From Hellea sp042093735 (GTDB taxonomy: Bacteria; Pseudomonadota; Alphaproteobacteria; Caulobacterales; Maricaulaceae), in assembly GCA_042093735.1 (NCBI GenBank), contig JBELEM010000004.1:1-64000 (forward strand): a stretch of DNA of 64,000 bases, given 5' to 3'. Position 1 is the stretch's first letter. Each line of letters starts with the position of its first letter. Below, in pieces: positions 17,231 to 26,538 of the stretch. The notes below the pieces were generated by a model. The model was given only the letters and a program-made list of their open reading frames with translations, was not told the DNA's origin and searched no databases. Made by a program: the position numbers and the translations under genes.

Positions 17231-17683
17231 ATGAAAATTATTCTCTACCAACCTGATATGGCTGGAAATTTTGGAGCAATTATGCGATCTTGTGCATGTT
17301 TTGGTATAGGTTTAGAAGTAATTGAACCCTGCGGTTTTCCTCTTACCTCTAAAGCAATTCGTCTAGCAGCTATGGATTACGGATCACCACAAGAAATTAT
17401 TAGGCATAAAAGTTGGAACAGCTTTATGAATATTCCCGACTCAGGAAGGTTGATATTACTTACCACAAAAGGTGCAACACCCTTAAACGACTTTCAGTTC
17501 CGTAGTGATGATCGTTTAATTTTTGGGCAAGAGAGTGCCGGAGTTCCTGAGACAGTTCACTCAGTCTCAGACGAAAAAATTATTATACCTATTGCGACAG
17601 GTATGAGAAGTTTTAACTTAGCAACATCGGTTGTAATCGCTGCTTATGAGGGATTACGACAATTGAACCGCCTACCCAGCTAA
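17231..17683 (+). CDS. trmL: tRNA (cytidine/uridine(34)-2'-O)-methyltransferase TrmL
   Basis: SPOUT methyltransferase that 2'-O-methylates the wobble base of tRNA-Leu isoacceptors using SAM. From the ATG at 17231 it has 150 residues, normal for TrmL; the frame extends to 17201 but the family start is MKIILYQPDMAGNFGAIMR. Seen: N-terminal N-x-G-x2-R equivalent (NFGAIMR), FGQESAGVP (motif 2) and IPIATGMRSFNLATSVVIAAYE (motif 3 with the trefoil knot; positions about 119-140). It is divergent from petA and upstream of hemF, an arrangement common in Alphaproteobacteria. Confidence 0.94.
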   Translation: MKIILYQPDMAGNFGAIMRSCACFGIGLEVIEPCGFPLTSKAIRLAAMDYGSPQEIIRHKSWNSFMNIPDSGRLILLTTKGATPLNDFQFRSDDRLIFGQESAGVPETVHSVSDEKIIIPIATGMRSFNLATSVVIAAYEGLRQLNRLPS

Positions 17684-17777
17684 TAACATATCATTTAAGA
17701 AAATTTCTCATAGACCAAAGATTTTTTCAGCTGTAAACATCAAAATACAAACCTATTTACTTTGACAGGCTCATAAA

Positions 17778-18641
17778 TTGCAAAATTTAAAAAAAACTAA
17801 GGCAACTGTTTGGTTCAAAGAACTCAGAGATATAATTTGTAATGAATTTGAAAAACTTGAAAAGGAAGCACCTGCAGAACTATACGGAAATACAGCTGGT
17901 AAATTTATCTATGAGGATTGGTTGCGAAATGAAAAAAATGGAGGTGGTGGAACTGGGGGAATGCTTCGAGGGCGGCTTTTTGAAAAATGCGGAGTTCATA
18001 TTTCAACAGTAAATGGAGAGTTTGAAGGAGAAATGAGAGAAAAAACTCCTGGAGCAAAAGAGGATCCAAGGTTTTGGGCGGCAGGAATTTCGCTTATCGC
18101 TCACATGCGCAACCCACATGTACCTAGTGTTCATTTTAATACTAGGTACATAGTCACAACCAAAGGATGGTTTGGCGGAGGTGGTGATTTAACACCTACT
18201 CAAGCTAAAGATCGCGTTCAAACCTCTGAAGATGCTCTAGATTTTCATGCCGGGATGCGTACTGTTTGCGAGAAGCATTCAGTAGCTGATTACAACAAAT
18301 TTAAAGACTGGTGTGATGACTACTTCTTTTTACATCACCGCTCAGAACCACGAGGAGTAGGTGGTATATTTTACGATAGATTAGATAGTGGTGACTGGGA
18401 AGCAGACTTTGCCTTTACAAAAGATTTAGGTGTCCATTTTAAGAATACATATACAAACATTGTAAGAAAAAGAATGTTTGATGAATGGACAAATGAAGAT
18501 AGGGAAGAACAGCTGATACAAAGGGGCAGATATGTGGAGTTTAATCTTCTCTGGGATAGAGGGACCACATTTGGTTTAAAAACAGGCGGGAATATTAAAA
18601 CCATCTTAAGCTCTTTGCCTCCAGTTGTTAAGTGGCCTTAA
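17778..18641 (+). CDS. hemF: Oxygen-dependent coproporphyrinogen III oxidase
   Basis: Oxidatively decarboxylates coproporphyrinogen III to protoporphyrinogen IX, using O2, in heme synthesis. The 287-residue protein has the signature segments GGGGTGGMLRGRLFEKCGVH, HFNTRYI, GWFGGGGDLTP, YFFLHHRSEPRGVGGIFYD and RGRYVEFNLLWDRGTTFGLK (about 245-264). No ATG exists at the right place; a TTG at 17778, eight bases after GACAGG, is the most likely start. The heme product suits the adjacent cytochrome genes. Confidence 0.95.
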   Translation: MQNLKKTKATVWFKELRDIICNEFEKLEKEAPAELYGNTAGKFIYEDWLRNEKNGGGGTGGMLRGRLFEKCGVHISTVNGEFEGEMREKTPGAKEDPRFWAAGISLIAHMRNPHVPSVHFNTRYIVTTKGWFGGGGDLTPTQAKDRVQTSEDALDFHAGMRTVCEKHSVADYNKFKDWCDDYFFLHHRSEPRGVGGIFYDRLDSGDWEADFAFTKDLGVHFKNTYTNIVRKRMFDEWTNEDREEQLIQRGRYVEFNLLWDRGTTFGLKTGGNIKTILSSLPPVVKWP

Positions 18642-18674
18642 AGCAAGATTTAGTTATTTAAAGGAAAGATTAAA

Positions 18675-19241
18675 TTGATCAAAAACTTCATTTGCGCCGG
18701 ATTATTTATTTTTATATTTTCCAACACATTATTAGCCCAAATAATCGTTCAGGGTGGTGGCATAGCCAATGACTGCTACAAAAATACAAAATTAGAAAGC
18801 ACTAGCAAGTTAACGTCAATTAATATTTGTTACAAAGCACTTAAAGAACCATTGTCAAAAAAAGACAAAGCTGCAACTCATGTTAATCTCGGTATTTTAT
18901 TGATGAGAAGAGGCGAATATCTCAAAGCACAAGAGCAATATACTAAAGCAGCGAGAGCTCAGCCTGAATTATCAGAAATATATATTAATTTAGCGGCAAG
19001 TAAAATTTACACTAAAAATTATATGCATGCCATTGAAGCGGCAACTAAGGCCATAGAGATGGGAACAGACAAACTGCCTGAAGCACTATACAATAGAGCT
19101 ATAGCTCATGATAATTTGGGATTATCAGAAAAAGCTTTAGCAGATTTAGTTTTAGCTCTCGAAATACGACCCAACTGGCCGCCAGCCACAAATATGATTT
19201 CACTATATGATAAAAATAGTAAAATTACTAAAAGTAAATAA
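18675..19241 (+). CDS. Exported TPR-repeat protein
   Basis: A 188-residue protein with a signal peptide (hydrophobic run IKNFICAGLFIFIFSNTLLA, cut near residue 22), then a short Cys-containing region (NDCYKN, INICYKAL) and about three tetratricopeptide repeats: residues about 61-94 (HVNLGILLMRRGEYLKAQEQ), 96-129 (IYINLAASKIYTKNYMHAIE) and 135-168 (LYNRAIAHDNLGLSEKALAD). TPRs mediate protein contacts; the partner is unknown. The start is a TTG at 18675 preceded by AAGGAAAG. It lies between hemF and fabA without clear functional link. Confidence 0.82.
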   Translation: MIKNFICAGLFIFIFSNTLLAQIIVQGGGIANDCYKNTKLESTSKLTSINICYKALKEPLSKKDKAATHVNLGILLMRRGEYLKAQEQYTKAARAQPELSEIYINLAASKIYTKNYMHAIEAATKAIEMGTDKLPEALYNRAIAHDNLGLSEKALADLVLALEIRPNWPPATNMISLYDKNSKITKSK

Positions 19242-19313
19242 AAGTCTTATTCAAGCTTGAGTTTACAGTTCACTTCTTTAACATAAAACACTAGAAAACA
19301 AGGCATTATTAGC

Positions 19314-19844
19314 ATGAAAAAAATACAATCAGAATATAGTTATGATGACTTAATAATAAGCGGAGAGGAAAGTCTATTTGGTCCAGGGAACGCCAAATTA
19401 CCTGCTCCGCCAATGCTCATGTTGGATAAAATTAGTCACATAGGACTTGATGACGGTCCGTTTTCTAAAGGAAGTGTAATCGCAGAACTTCAAATAAACC
19501 CAGGTCTCTGGTTTTTTGATTGTCATTTTAAAGGAGATCCCGTTATGCCGGGATGCCTGGGGTTAGATGCAATGTGGCAACTAGTGGGTTTTTGGTTGGG
19601 CTGGTCAGGGTCGCCCGGGCGCGGAAGAGCACTTGGTGTTGGGAAAGTAAAATTTACAGGGCAAGTAACTCCAGATGTAAAGAAGGTTAGATATGAAATA
19701 GATCTCAAAAGAGTAATTCGCAGAAAACTTGTGCTCGGTATAGCTGATGGAAGAATGTATTCTGATAACAATTTGATCTACAAAGCAGATGATTTACGTG
19801 TTGGTTTGTTTGTTCCTGAAAATTCAGAAAAAGAGGTATTGTAA
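19314..19844 (+). CDS. fabA: 3-hydroxydecanoyl-ACP dehydratase/isomerase
   Basis: Dehydrates 3-hydroxyacyl-ACP and isomerises trans-2- to cis-3-decenoyl-ACP, the branch point for unsaturated fatty acids. The 176-residue hot-dog-fold protein carries the active-site His71 in FFDCHFKGDPVMPGCLGLD and Asp85, at positions equivalent to E. coli FabA His70 and Asp84. Its stop codon shares one base with the fabB start (TAATG), indicating coupling. fabA with fabB is the classical anaerobic-type unsaturated pathway; the membrane desaturase at 5.3 kb may be a separate route. Confidence 0.96.
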   Translation: MKKIQSEYSYDDLIISGEESLFGPGNAKLPAPPMLMLDKISHIGLDDGPFSKGSVIAELQINPGLWFFDCHFKGDPVMPGCLGLDAMWQLVGFWLGWSGSPGRGRALGVGKVKFTGQVTPDVKKVRYEIDLKRVIRRKLVLGIADGRMYSDNNLIYKADDLRVGLFVPENSEKEVL

Positions 19845-21070
19845 TGCGAAGAGTTGTAATAACGGGCATTGGAATAGTTTCATGCATTGGTAATAACAAA
19901 GACGAAGTTGCGAAAAGTCTAAAAAACGGGACTTCAGGAATTACAAAAGATGAAAGAATGGCCGAGCTAGGCTTTAGAAGTCAAATATCAGGTCGACCAA
20001 CACTTGTTGCAAAGGATCATGTACCAAAAAGGTCATACCGCTTTATGAGTGATGCCGCAGGATGGAGTGCGGTTTCAATGCAGCAAGCTATTGATGACTC
20101 TGGATTAAATGAGGAACAAGTGTCTAATGACCGCACGGGTATAATAGCAGGCTCGGGCGGACCAAGTGCAATAGAAATTGTAAGGGCAGCTGATATAACA
20201 CGTAAAAATACTTCACCTAAACGCATTGGGCCCTTTGCAGTTCCTAAAGCAATGTCGTCAACTGTGTCTGCTACATTGGCTACGCACTTCAAAATTAAAG
20301 GCGTGAATTATTCCATTACATCGGCTTGCACCACATCATTGCATTGCATTGGTGCAGCTTGCGAGCAAATACAATGGGGGAAACAAGATATTATGTTTGC
20401 CGGAGGAGGTGAAGAAGTTGAGTGGGCAATGTCCTCTTTGTTTGATGCAATGGGTGCTATGAGTAGCAAATATAATAGCACTCCAGAGACTGCTTCAAGA
20501 GCATTTGATGTTAGTCGTGACGGCTTTGTAATAGCAGGTGGTGCAGGAATGGTTGTTTTAGAAGACTATGAGCATGCTCTTGCAAGAGGTGCTAAAATAT
20601 ATGCAGAAATAACAGGTTATGCGGCAACATCTGATGGATATGATATGGTTGCTCCATCAGGGGAAGGTGCAGAAAGAGCAATGCGAATGGCATTAAATGA
20701 CGCTAAAGCAAAAGGAATTACAAGAATCGATTATATTAATCCTCACGCAACTTCGACGCCAGTTGGAGATGTGGCTGAAACAGGTGCAATTCATCGGGTT
20801 TTCAAAGACGATTGTCCCTACATATCAGCTACTAAGTGCTTGACTGGGCACAGCTTGGGTGCAGCAGGGGTTCAAGAGGCCATTTATAGCTTGATTATGA
20901 TGGATAAAGGGTTTGTTGCACCATCTATCAATATAACTGAGCTGGACCCTGAACTTCCAAAGGTCAACATTGTAACTAAGATGATCGAAACAAATTTGAC
21001 TTCAGTGATGTCAAACAGTTTTGGGTTTGGTGGTACTAATGGAAGTGTAATATTTACTAAAGTTAAATAA
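19844..21070 (+). CDS. fabB: 3-oxoacyl-ACP synthase I
   Basis: Elongating ketoacyl-ACP synthase needed to extend cis-unsaturated intermediates made by FabA. The 408-residue thiolase-fold protein has the nucleophile Cys162 in ITSACTTSLHCIGAA, His in NPHATSTPVGD and His in LTGHSLGAAGVQE, completing the Cys-His-His triad, and a GFGGTNGSV C-terminal segment. Length and neighbourhood with fabA favour FabB over FabF. It overlaps fabA by one base and is followed by fabI after 63 bp. Confidence 0.95.
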   Translation: MRRVVITGIGIVSCIGNNKDEVAKSLKNGTSGITKDERMAELGFRSQISGRPTLVAKDHVPKRSYRFMSDAAGWSAVSMQQAIDDSGLNEEQVSNDRTGIIAGSGGPSAIEIVRAADITRKNTSPKRIGPFAVPKAMSSTVSATLATHFKIKGVNYSITSACTTSLHCIGAACEQIQWGKQDIMFAGGGEEVEWAMSSLFDAMGAMSSKYNSTPETASRAFDVSRDGFVIAGGAGMVVLEDYEHALARGAKIYAEITGYAATSDGYDMVAPSGEGAERAMRMALNDAKAKGITRIDYINPHATSTPVGDVAETGAIHRVFKDDCPYISATKCLTGHSLGAAGVQEAIYSLIMMDKGFVAPSINITELDPELPKVNIVTKMIETNLTSVMSNSFGFGGTNGSVIFTKVK

Positions 21071-21133
21071 TAATTTATCTATGACACTGCTATTTTTAGT
21101 TATTTAGCAGCTACAACTATAAAGGATAGTACA

Positions 21134-21967
21134 ATGGCAGATCAACATTTTCCAACTGGTACTTTAATGGCAGGAAAGCGCGGCCTTGTCATGGGAGTTG
21201 CTAACAAAAATTCAATCGCATGGGCTATTGCGCGTCAGCTATCTTCTCAAGGAGCGGAGCTAGCCTTTACTTATCAGGGAGAAGCACTTTTACGTCGTGT
21301 GAAACCACTTGCTGAGTCCATAGGCTCATCAATACTTTGTGAATGCGATGTCACAAACGATGAAACAATGGATTCAACTTTTTCAAAACTTGAAACAGAA
21401 TGGGGTAAAATTGATTTTTTAGTTCATGCCATTGCATTCGCCGGTAAAGATCAATTAGCTGGAAGTTTTATAAAAAATACAACGCGAGAAGGCTTTAAAT
21501 CAGCTCTAGACATATCAGCTTACAGTTTTGTGGATGCTGGAAGGCGTGCTGCTGAAATTATGAATGACGGTGGATCTATGATCACCCTTACATACCTTGG
21601 TTCTGAAAGAGTTATCCCTAACTACAATGTAATGGGAGTTGCAAAAGCTGCTTTAGAGGCGAGTACTCGTTACATGGCGGCTGATTTAGGGCCCAGACAA
21701 ATTAGGGTAAATGCCATATCTGCCGGACCGATCAAAACACTTGCAGCTGCGGGTATTGGATCTGGGCGACACATGTTCAGATTTAACAAGGCTGCTAGTT
21801 CACTTCAGGACAACACAGATCCCATGGGAGTTGCGGGTGCGGCTTTGTATCTTCTTTCTGATCTTGGACTTTCTTGTACCGGTGAAACACATCATGTTGA
21901 TGGGGGTTTTCATTCAGTAGGGATGCCCCAAGAGCTAGCCCTTAAAGAAAGCCTAGGTATTAGTTAA
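21134..21967 (+). CDS. fabI: Enoyl-ACP reductase (NADH), FabI type
   Basis: Short-chain dehydrogenase-fold enzyme that reduces trans-2-enoyl-ACP in the last step of each elongation cycle. The 277 residues include the FabI-type cofactor site GLVMGVANKNSIAWAIA (about 18-34), AIAFAGKDQL, the catalytic Tyr and Lys in YNVMGVAKAALE, and RQIRVNAISAGPIKTLAAAG. A small inverted repeat (CTGCTA 21087-21092, TAGCAG 21105-21110) lies in the gap after fabB and could slow transcription or be meaningless. Third gene of a fabA-fabB-fabI cluster common in Alphaproteobacteria. Confidence 0.96.
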   Translation: MADQHFPTGTLMAGKRGLVMGVANKNSIAWAIARQLSSQGAELAFTYQGEALLRRVKPLAESIGSSILCECDVTNDETMDSTFSKLETEWGKIDFLVHAIAFAGKDQLAGSFIKNTTREGFKSALDISAYSFVDAGRRAAEIMNDGGSMITLTYLGSERVIPNYNVMGVAKAALEASTRYMAADLGPRQIRVNAISAGPIKTLAAAGIGSGRHMFRFNKAASSLQDNTDPMGVAGAALYLLSDLGLSCTGETHHVDGGFHSVGMPQELALKESLGIS

Positions 21968-21989
21968 ACTTTAACATAACTATAAATTA

Positions 21990-22328
21990 TTAGACTAAAC
22001 TCTCTAAATCTTCGCGAGAAAGATTAGCAGCTGCGAAATAAACTAACTCTAATGTTACGGTAGGACGACCTTGAGATACCACCTGAGATATGAAATTTAA
22101 ATAATTTGCATTTTCTAAACTAATGCGAATAGTTGTTCTTTTATTGGTTGAAAGTCGAATTTCAGAGAACCACTCTGTTATCTCGGAATTATGATATTCT
22201 TCTCTTATATGATTTAGTATTAAATTGATTACCTTTGAACGTGCTTTTGTTTTTAAACGTCTCCCCATCTGCCTGATTAATTTTTCAGCACCTGGTTCGA
22301 TTAGCATTTCAATAGCTTTTGTACCCAT
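21990..22328 (-). CDS. Hypothetical basic protein
   Basis: I do not recognise this protein of about 112 residues (ATG at 22328; the frame continues to a TTG at 22346). The N-terminal half is basic (RQMGRRLKTKARSKVINLIL) and predicted helical; the C-terminal half contains RTTIRISLENANYLNFISQ followed by a helix, loosely like a ribbon-helix-helix DNA-binding fold, which is only a suggestion. It has no signal peptide or membrane segment. It is convergent with fabI and its base use is ordinary for the window. Confidence 0.55.
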   Translation of the reverse strand: MGTKAIEMLIEPGAEKLIRQMGRRLKTKARSKVINLILNHIREEYHNSEITEWFSEIRLSTNKRTTIRISLENANYLNFISQVVSQGRPTVTLELVYFAAANLSREDLESLV

Positions 22329-22437
22329 AATAAAGATTTTGCACAAATAAGTTAATGAAAACTTAATAAAGTTAGGAATATGAAAGGCAAACTGACCATA
22401 TATAAATTAAATTATAAAAAATTTATGGATGCATAAA

Positions 22438-22875
22438 TCAATTTGGTTCTTGAATATTATGTCTTTTAAAAAAGTCAGAATTGACTTTATAAGCTTCATT
22501 CTCACAAATGCCTACAATAGTATCTATTCCAGCTTCCTGAAGAAGCGCCGCTCCGCGCCAATTTACTCTAGTGTCAGGATCAATAATTGCAATCACGCAA
22601 CTTTTTATACCTGCTGAGATTAAAGCATTAACACACGGTGCAGTCTGTCCATAATGAGAACATGGCTCTAGAGTTACATAAACCGTTGAGCCCCTCGCCT
22701 TATCTCCAGCAATCTGAAGAGCGTTTGTTTCGCCATGAGGCCTGCCCCCATCTGATGTTACCCCGCTTGCAATTACTCTATTATTTTTAACTATAATGCA
22801 GCCTACTGATGGATTTTCTCCAGTCTTACCCAACTGCTTTTTTGACAAATCAAGCGCAATTTTCATCCATTTCAC
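22438..22875 (-). CDS. Stand-alone RibD-type pyrimidine deaminase domain
   Basis: A 145-residue zinc deaminase matching the N-terminal half of riboflavin enzyme RibD (diaminohydroxyphosphoribosylaminopyrimidine deaminase). Seen: GENPSVGCIIVKNNRVIASG, zinc ligand and proton-shuttle HGETNAL, and PCSHYGQTAPC with two zinc cysteines, then the RibD-like DPDTRVNWRGAALLQEAGI. The C-terminal reductase domain (usual total about 360 residues) is missing: the frame stops soon after FFKRH, and only AT-rich sequence without a reductase follows. It may be a functional deaminase, a paralogue with another substrate, or an old truncation. It is 13 bp from gpmA in the same minus-strand unit. Confidence 0.82.
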   Translation of the reverse strand: MKWMKIALDLSKKQLGKTGENPSVGCIIVKNNRVIASGVTSDGGRPHGETNALQIAGDKARGSTVYVTLEPCSHYGQTAPCVNALISAGIKSCVIAIIDPDTRVNWRGAALLQEAGIDTIVGICENEAYKVNSDFFKRHNIQEPN

Positions 22876-22888
22876 ATGATTAATCAGT

Positions 22889-23611
22889 TTAAATCTCCGG
22901 TAGTACTTTAGCGCGATGAGAATCCAAATATCGAGCAGATACTATTGTATTAATGTCAGAACCAAATTCAATTAAAAGAGGATTTCCTGTGGGAAATTCG
23001 TAATTAGGAATTTCTTTATCGTTAACTTTAAAAAGGTCTTTTAATATCGCCCTTAAACTATTTCCATGTGCTGAAATAATTAAGTTTTTCTTATCGTTTA
23101 TGAAAGGTGCAATTGAAGATGAAAAGTATGGCAATACGCGGTCGCAGGTCATTTTCAAACTCTCTCCAGACGGAAGCACCTCAGGGTCTACATTACTATA
23201 TTTTAAGTCATGAATTGGATGATACTTATTTTGTTTGTCAATTTTTGGAGGCGGTATATCAAAACTTCTTCTCCAGATATGGACTTGATCATCGCCGTAT
23301 TTAGATCTTGTTTCTTGCTTATTACACCCAGTAAGGGCTCCATAATGCCGCTCATTTAACCTCCAATCTTTGATTACAGGTAAATGAAATTGATTTGCGG
23401 CCTCTAAGGACAACCACAATGTTTTGATAGCCCTGCGTTGAAGACTTGTAAAAGCTCGGTCAAATACAATACCTTCTTTAGCTATTAATTCTCCTGATTT
23501 AATAGCCTCGTTTACCCCTGTATTGGTGAGACCAACATCAACCCATCCGGTAAAACGATTTTGAAGGTTCCATTCTGATTGTCCATGACGGACTAAGACA
23601 ATAAATGCCAT
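22889..23611 (-). CDS. gpmA: 2,3-bisphosphoglycerate-dependent phosphoglycerate mutase
   Basis: Interconverts 3- and 2-phosphoglycerate in glycolysis and gluconeogenesis. The 240-residue protein has the histidine-phosphatase signature LVRHGQSEWNLQNRFTGW with phospho-acceptor His9, RRAIKTLW, RLNERHYGALTG with the catalytic Glu, and the second His in ISAHGNSLRAI. Length agrees with the dPGM type. It starts 12 bp after the polA stop and is followed by the RibD-like gene, so it appears to be co-transcribed with polA. Enolase, the next enzyme, is at 57 kb. Confidence 0.95.
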   Translation of the reverse strand: MAFIVLVRHGQSEWNLQNRFTGWVDVGLTNTGVNEAIKSGELIAKEGIVFDRAFTSLQRRAIKTLWLSLEAANQFHLPVIKDWRLNERHYGALTGCNKQETRSKYGDDQVHIWRRSFDIPPPKIDKQNKYHPIHDLKYSNVDPEVLPSGESLKMTCDRVLPYFSSSIAPFINDKKNLIISAHGNSLRAILKDLFKVNDKEIPNYEFPTGNPLLIEFGSDINTIVSARYLDSHRAKVLPEI

Positions 23612-23623
23612 ATTGTAAATTCC

Positions 23624-26446
23624 TTAATGAGCATCATTCCAGTTTTTTGCAGCATGCGCTTCTACAACCAATGGAACAGATATATCAACAGCAGGCATTG
23701 CCGCATTTTGCATGGTTGTAGTAACTATTTCAATTAGTTCATTTGCATTTGCTTCAGGCACCTCAAAGATAAGTTCATCATGCACCTGTAATAGCATTTT
23801 TGAACCATCTATAGGTTTTATATTATTAGGTATTCTTATCATGGCTCGACGTATTATGTCTGCTGCAGAACCCTGAATTGGGGCATTTATGGCTTGTCGC
23901 TCAGCGAAACCCCTAATAGCAGGATTCCTGTCTTTAATTCCTTTAATGTGACATTTACGGCCGAAAAGGGTTTTAACATAACCATATTCCCTAGCCTCAT
24001 TCTTTGCATTCTCCATGTAATCTTTGATACCAGGAAATTTTATAAAGTAATTTTTGATATATTCACTCGCTTCTGTACGTGATATTCCTAGGTTATTAGC
24101 TAAGCCAAATGCAGAAATTCCATAAATAATACCAAAGTTTATAGCTTTTGCTCGCCGTCTAGTTGAAGCATCCATGTCTGATAGCTTTACATTAAAAATC
24201 TCAGATGCCGTTAACGCATGAATATCTACACCATCAGAAAATGCTTTCTTCATAGTTGGAAGATTAGCAGTGTGTGCTAACAAACGTAACTCAATTTGCG
24301 AGTAGTCGGCGGCAATTAATAAATGATCAGGCTCAGCTATAAATGCATCTCTAATTTTACGACCATCCTCGGTTCGAATGGGAATGTTTTGCAGGTTAGG
24401 GTCTGACGAGGACAGCCGGCCCGTCGTAGTTGCTGCCAGTGAAAAACTAGTATGAACTCTTCCGGTTCTCGAGTTAATTTTTTGCACCAGAGCATCAGTA
24501 TAAGTCGATTTTAATTTGGAATAATGTCGCCACTCAAGAATGATTTGTGGTAGCTTTTCTCCCTTTTCCGCAAGCCCCTCTAGAACACCCGCACCTGTTT
24601 GCCAAGCTCCAGTTTTTGTTTTCTTACCTCCTTGCAGCTTCATCTTGTCGAAAAGAATTTCTCCTAATTGTTTAGGCGATCCTAAATTAAACTGCTGCCC
24701 AGAGAGCAAATAAGCTTCAGCCTCAAAATGTTCCATTTTTTGGGCAAATAACGCTGACAGGCGGGCGAGCTCAGCTCTATCAACTCTAATACCATTATTT
24801 TCCATATCTGCTATTATCGATGGCAAAGGTCGTTCTAGAGTTTCATAAACTGTTTTCACCTTTTCAGTTACTAACTTAGGCTTTAAATACTTCCATAAAC
24901 GCAGCGTAATATCCGCATCCTCTGCAGCATAAGGAGTAGCAACTTCAAGAGATAATTCATCGAAGGTTTTCTTATTTTTCCCCGTCCCCACTAACTCTTT
25001 AAAAGAAATTGGTTTATGACCAAAATGAAGCTCCGAAAGGCCATCCATTCCATGATTATGCAATCCAGCTGCTAAAGCATAAGATATCAACATTGTATCA
25101 TCATAAGGTGCAACATTTATTCCATATCTTTGCAGCACACCTATATCATACTTAAAGTTCTGCCCAACTTTTAGAACTGACTCAGACTCTAGCAGAGGCT
25201 TCAACATTTTAATCGCTGATGATAGTTCAATTTGCTGCGGCTTGTCATCCCCGAACATGTCTCCGGTTCCAATATGACCCAAAGGAACATAACAAGCGTC
25301 ATTGTCACTAATAGATAAACTTATACCAACTAAATCAGCAGAAGAACTATCTAAACTATTGGTTTCCAAATCCACAGCTAATACCTCAGCATCAAGGCAA
25401 CGGTGTATCCACTTCTCGAGTAATTCCTCTGACTGGATGCATTCATACTTTGTTAAATCGAAAATAATATTTTTTGGACTTTTAAGGGATCCAGGAGTTA
25501 TAAAATTCGGCTGACTATCATCCTTACGTATACCATCTGTCTTACCCTCACCTAAAGCCAATCGCACTCTATTAGTTAATGTGTTAAATTGCATCTTTTC
25601 TAAAAAATCAAATAAAACAGGTATATCTGGATCAGTTACAGCCGTATCCTCTAATGGAAACTCCAACTCAACATCAGTTTTCAAGGTGACCAACTCCAAT
25701 GAAATTCGAGCATTATCAATATTAGCCATCATTTTTTCTCTTCGCCCTTTTTGGGGGATTTCATCACAACGCTGAAGTAATGTCTCCAAGTCGCCAAACT
25801 GCTCGAGAAGTACCACAGCAGTCTTAACTCCAATACCTGGTACTCCTGGAATATTATCGACAGAATCTCCAGCCAATGCTTGAATTTCAATTACTCGTTC
25901 AGGTGGCAAACCAAATTTTTCTATTACTTGAGGAATACTTATCTTTTTATTTTTCATAGTATCAAGCATTGATATTTTATTCGATACAAGCTGCATTAAA
26001 TCCTTATCTGAACTAATAATAGTAACCCTGGCACCCTTAGCCTCAGCCTGTCTGGCATAAGTTGCTATTATATCATCAGCCTCATAGCCCTCCATTTCAA
26101 TTGCAGGAGCTCCAAAAGCACGTGTTGCGTCACGAGTTAGGGGGAATTGGGGAATTAAGTCTTCTGGTGTTTCAGAACGATTTGCTTTATATTCATCATA
26201 AATATCGTTCCTGAATGTGTGACTTCCTTTATCAAAGATTACAGCAAAGTGCGTAGGACGATCTTCATTGTTTTGATCCCTTAATAATTTAAAGATCATA
26301 TTCGAAAATCCAGCAACTGCTCCTATTGGCATGCCATCTGACTTGCGGGTCAAGGGAGGAAGTGCGTGGTAAGCTCGAAATATGTACCCAGACCCGTCAA
26401 CTAAAACGACATGTGAATTTTTATCGACTGGGGCCGTAATACGCAT
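23624..26446 (-). CDS. polA: DNA polymerase I
   Basis: Repair and Okazaki-fragment polymerase of 940 residues with three domains: 5'-3' exonuclease (about 10-300; VDGSGYIFRAYHALPPL, GYEADDIIATYA, GDSVDNIPGVPGIG), 3'-5' proofreading exonuclease (about 340-540; VDLETNSLDS with the D-x-E pair, and YAAEDADITLRLW), and the polymerase (about 560-940). Polymerase motifs A (LLIAADYSQIELRLLAH), B (RRRAKAINFGIIYGISAFGL) and C (LLQVHDELIFEVPE) are intact. The exonuclease residues look complete, unlike proofreading-deficient homologues. The zf-CHCC gene lies upstream on the same strand. Confidence 0.97.
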   Translation of the reverse strand: MRITAPVDKNSHVVLVDGSGYIFRAYHALPPLTRKSDGMPIGAVAGFSNMIFKLLRDQNNEDRPTHFAVIFDKGSHTFRNDIYDEYKANRSETPEDLIPQFPLTRDATRAFGAPAIEMEGYEADDIIATYARQAEAKGARVTIISSDKDLMQLVSNKISMLDTMKNKKISIPQVIEKFGLPPERVIEIQALAGDSVDNIPGVPGIGVKTAVVLLEQFGDLETLLQRCDEIPQKGRREKMMANIDNARISLELVTLKTDVELEFPLEDTAVTDPDIPVLFDFLEKMQFNTLTNRVRLALGEGKTDGIRKDDSQPNFITPGSLKSPKNIIFDLTKYECIQSEELLEKWIHRCLDAEVLAVDLETNSLDSSSADLVGISLSISDNDACYVPLGHIGTGDMFGDDKPQQIELSSAIKMLKPLLESESVLKVGQNFKYDIGVLQRYGINVAPYDDTMLISYALAAGLHNHGMDGLSELHFGHKPISFKELVGTGKNKKTFDELSLEVATPYAAEDADITLRLWKYLKPKLVTEKVKTVYETLERPLPSIIADMENNGIRVDRAELARLSALFAQKMEHFEAEAYLLSGQQFNLGSPKQLGEILFDKMKLQGGKKTKTGAWQTGAGVLEGLAEKGEKLPQIILEWRHYSKLKSTYTDALVQKINSRTGRVHTSFSLAATTTGRLSSSDPNLQNIPIRTEDGRKIRDAFIAEPDHLLIAADYSQIELRLLAHTANLPTMKKAFSDGVDIHALTASEIFNVKLSDMDASTRRRAKAINFGIIYGISAFGLANNLGISRTEASEYIKNYFIKFPGIKDYMENAKNEAREYGYVKTLFGRKCHIKGIKDRNPAIRGFAERQAINAPIQGSAADIIRRAMIRIPNNIKPIDGSKMLLQVHDELIFEVPEANANELIEIVTTTMQNAAMPAVDISVPLVVEAHAAKNWNDAH

Positions 26447-26538
26447 TGAGAATCCTTCTTTATTCTCTTTTGGGGCCCCAATTGACTTTATTCAATAGAA
26501 AGGGTTGTATTTAACTTAATAAATTTGAAATAAACCCT

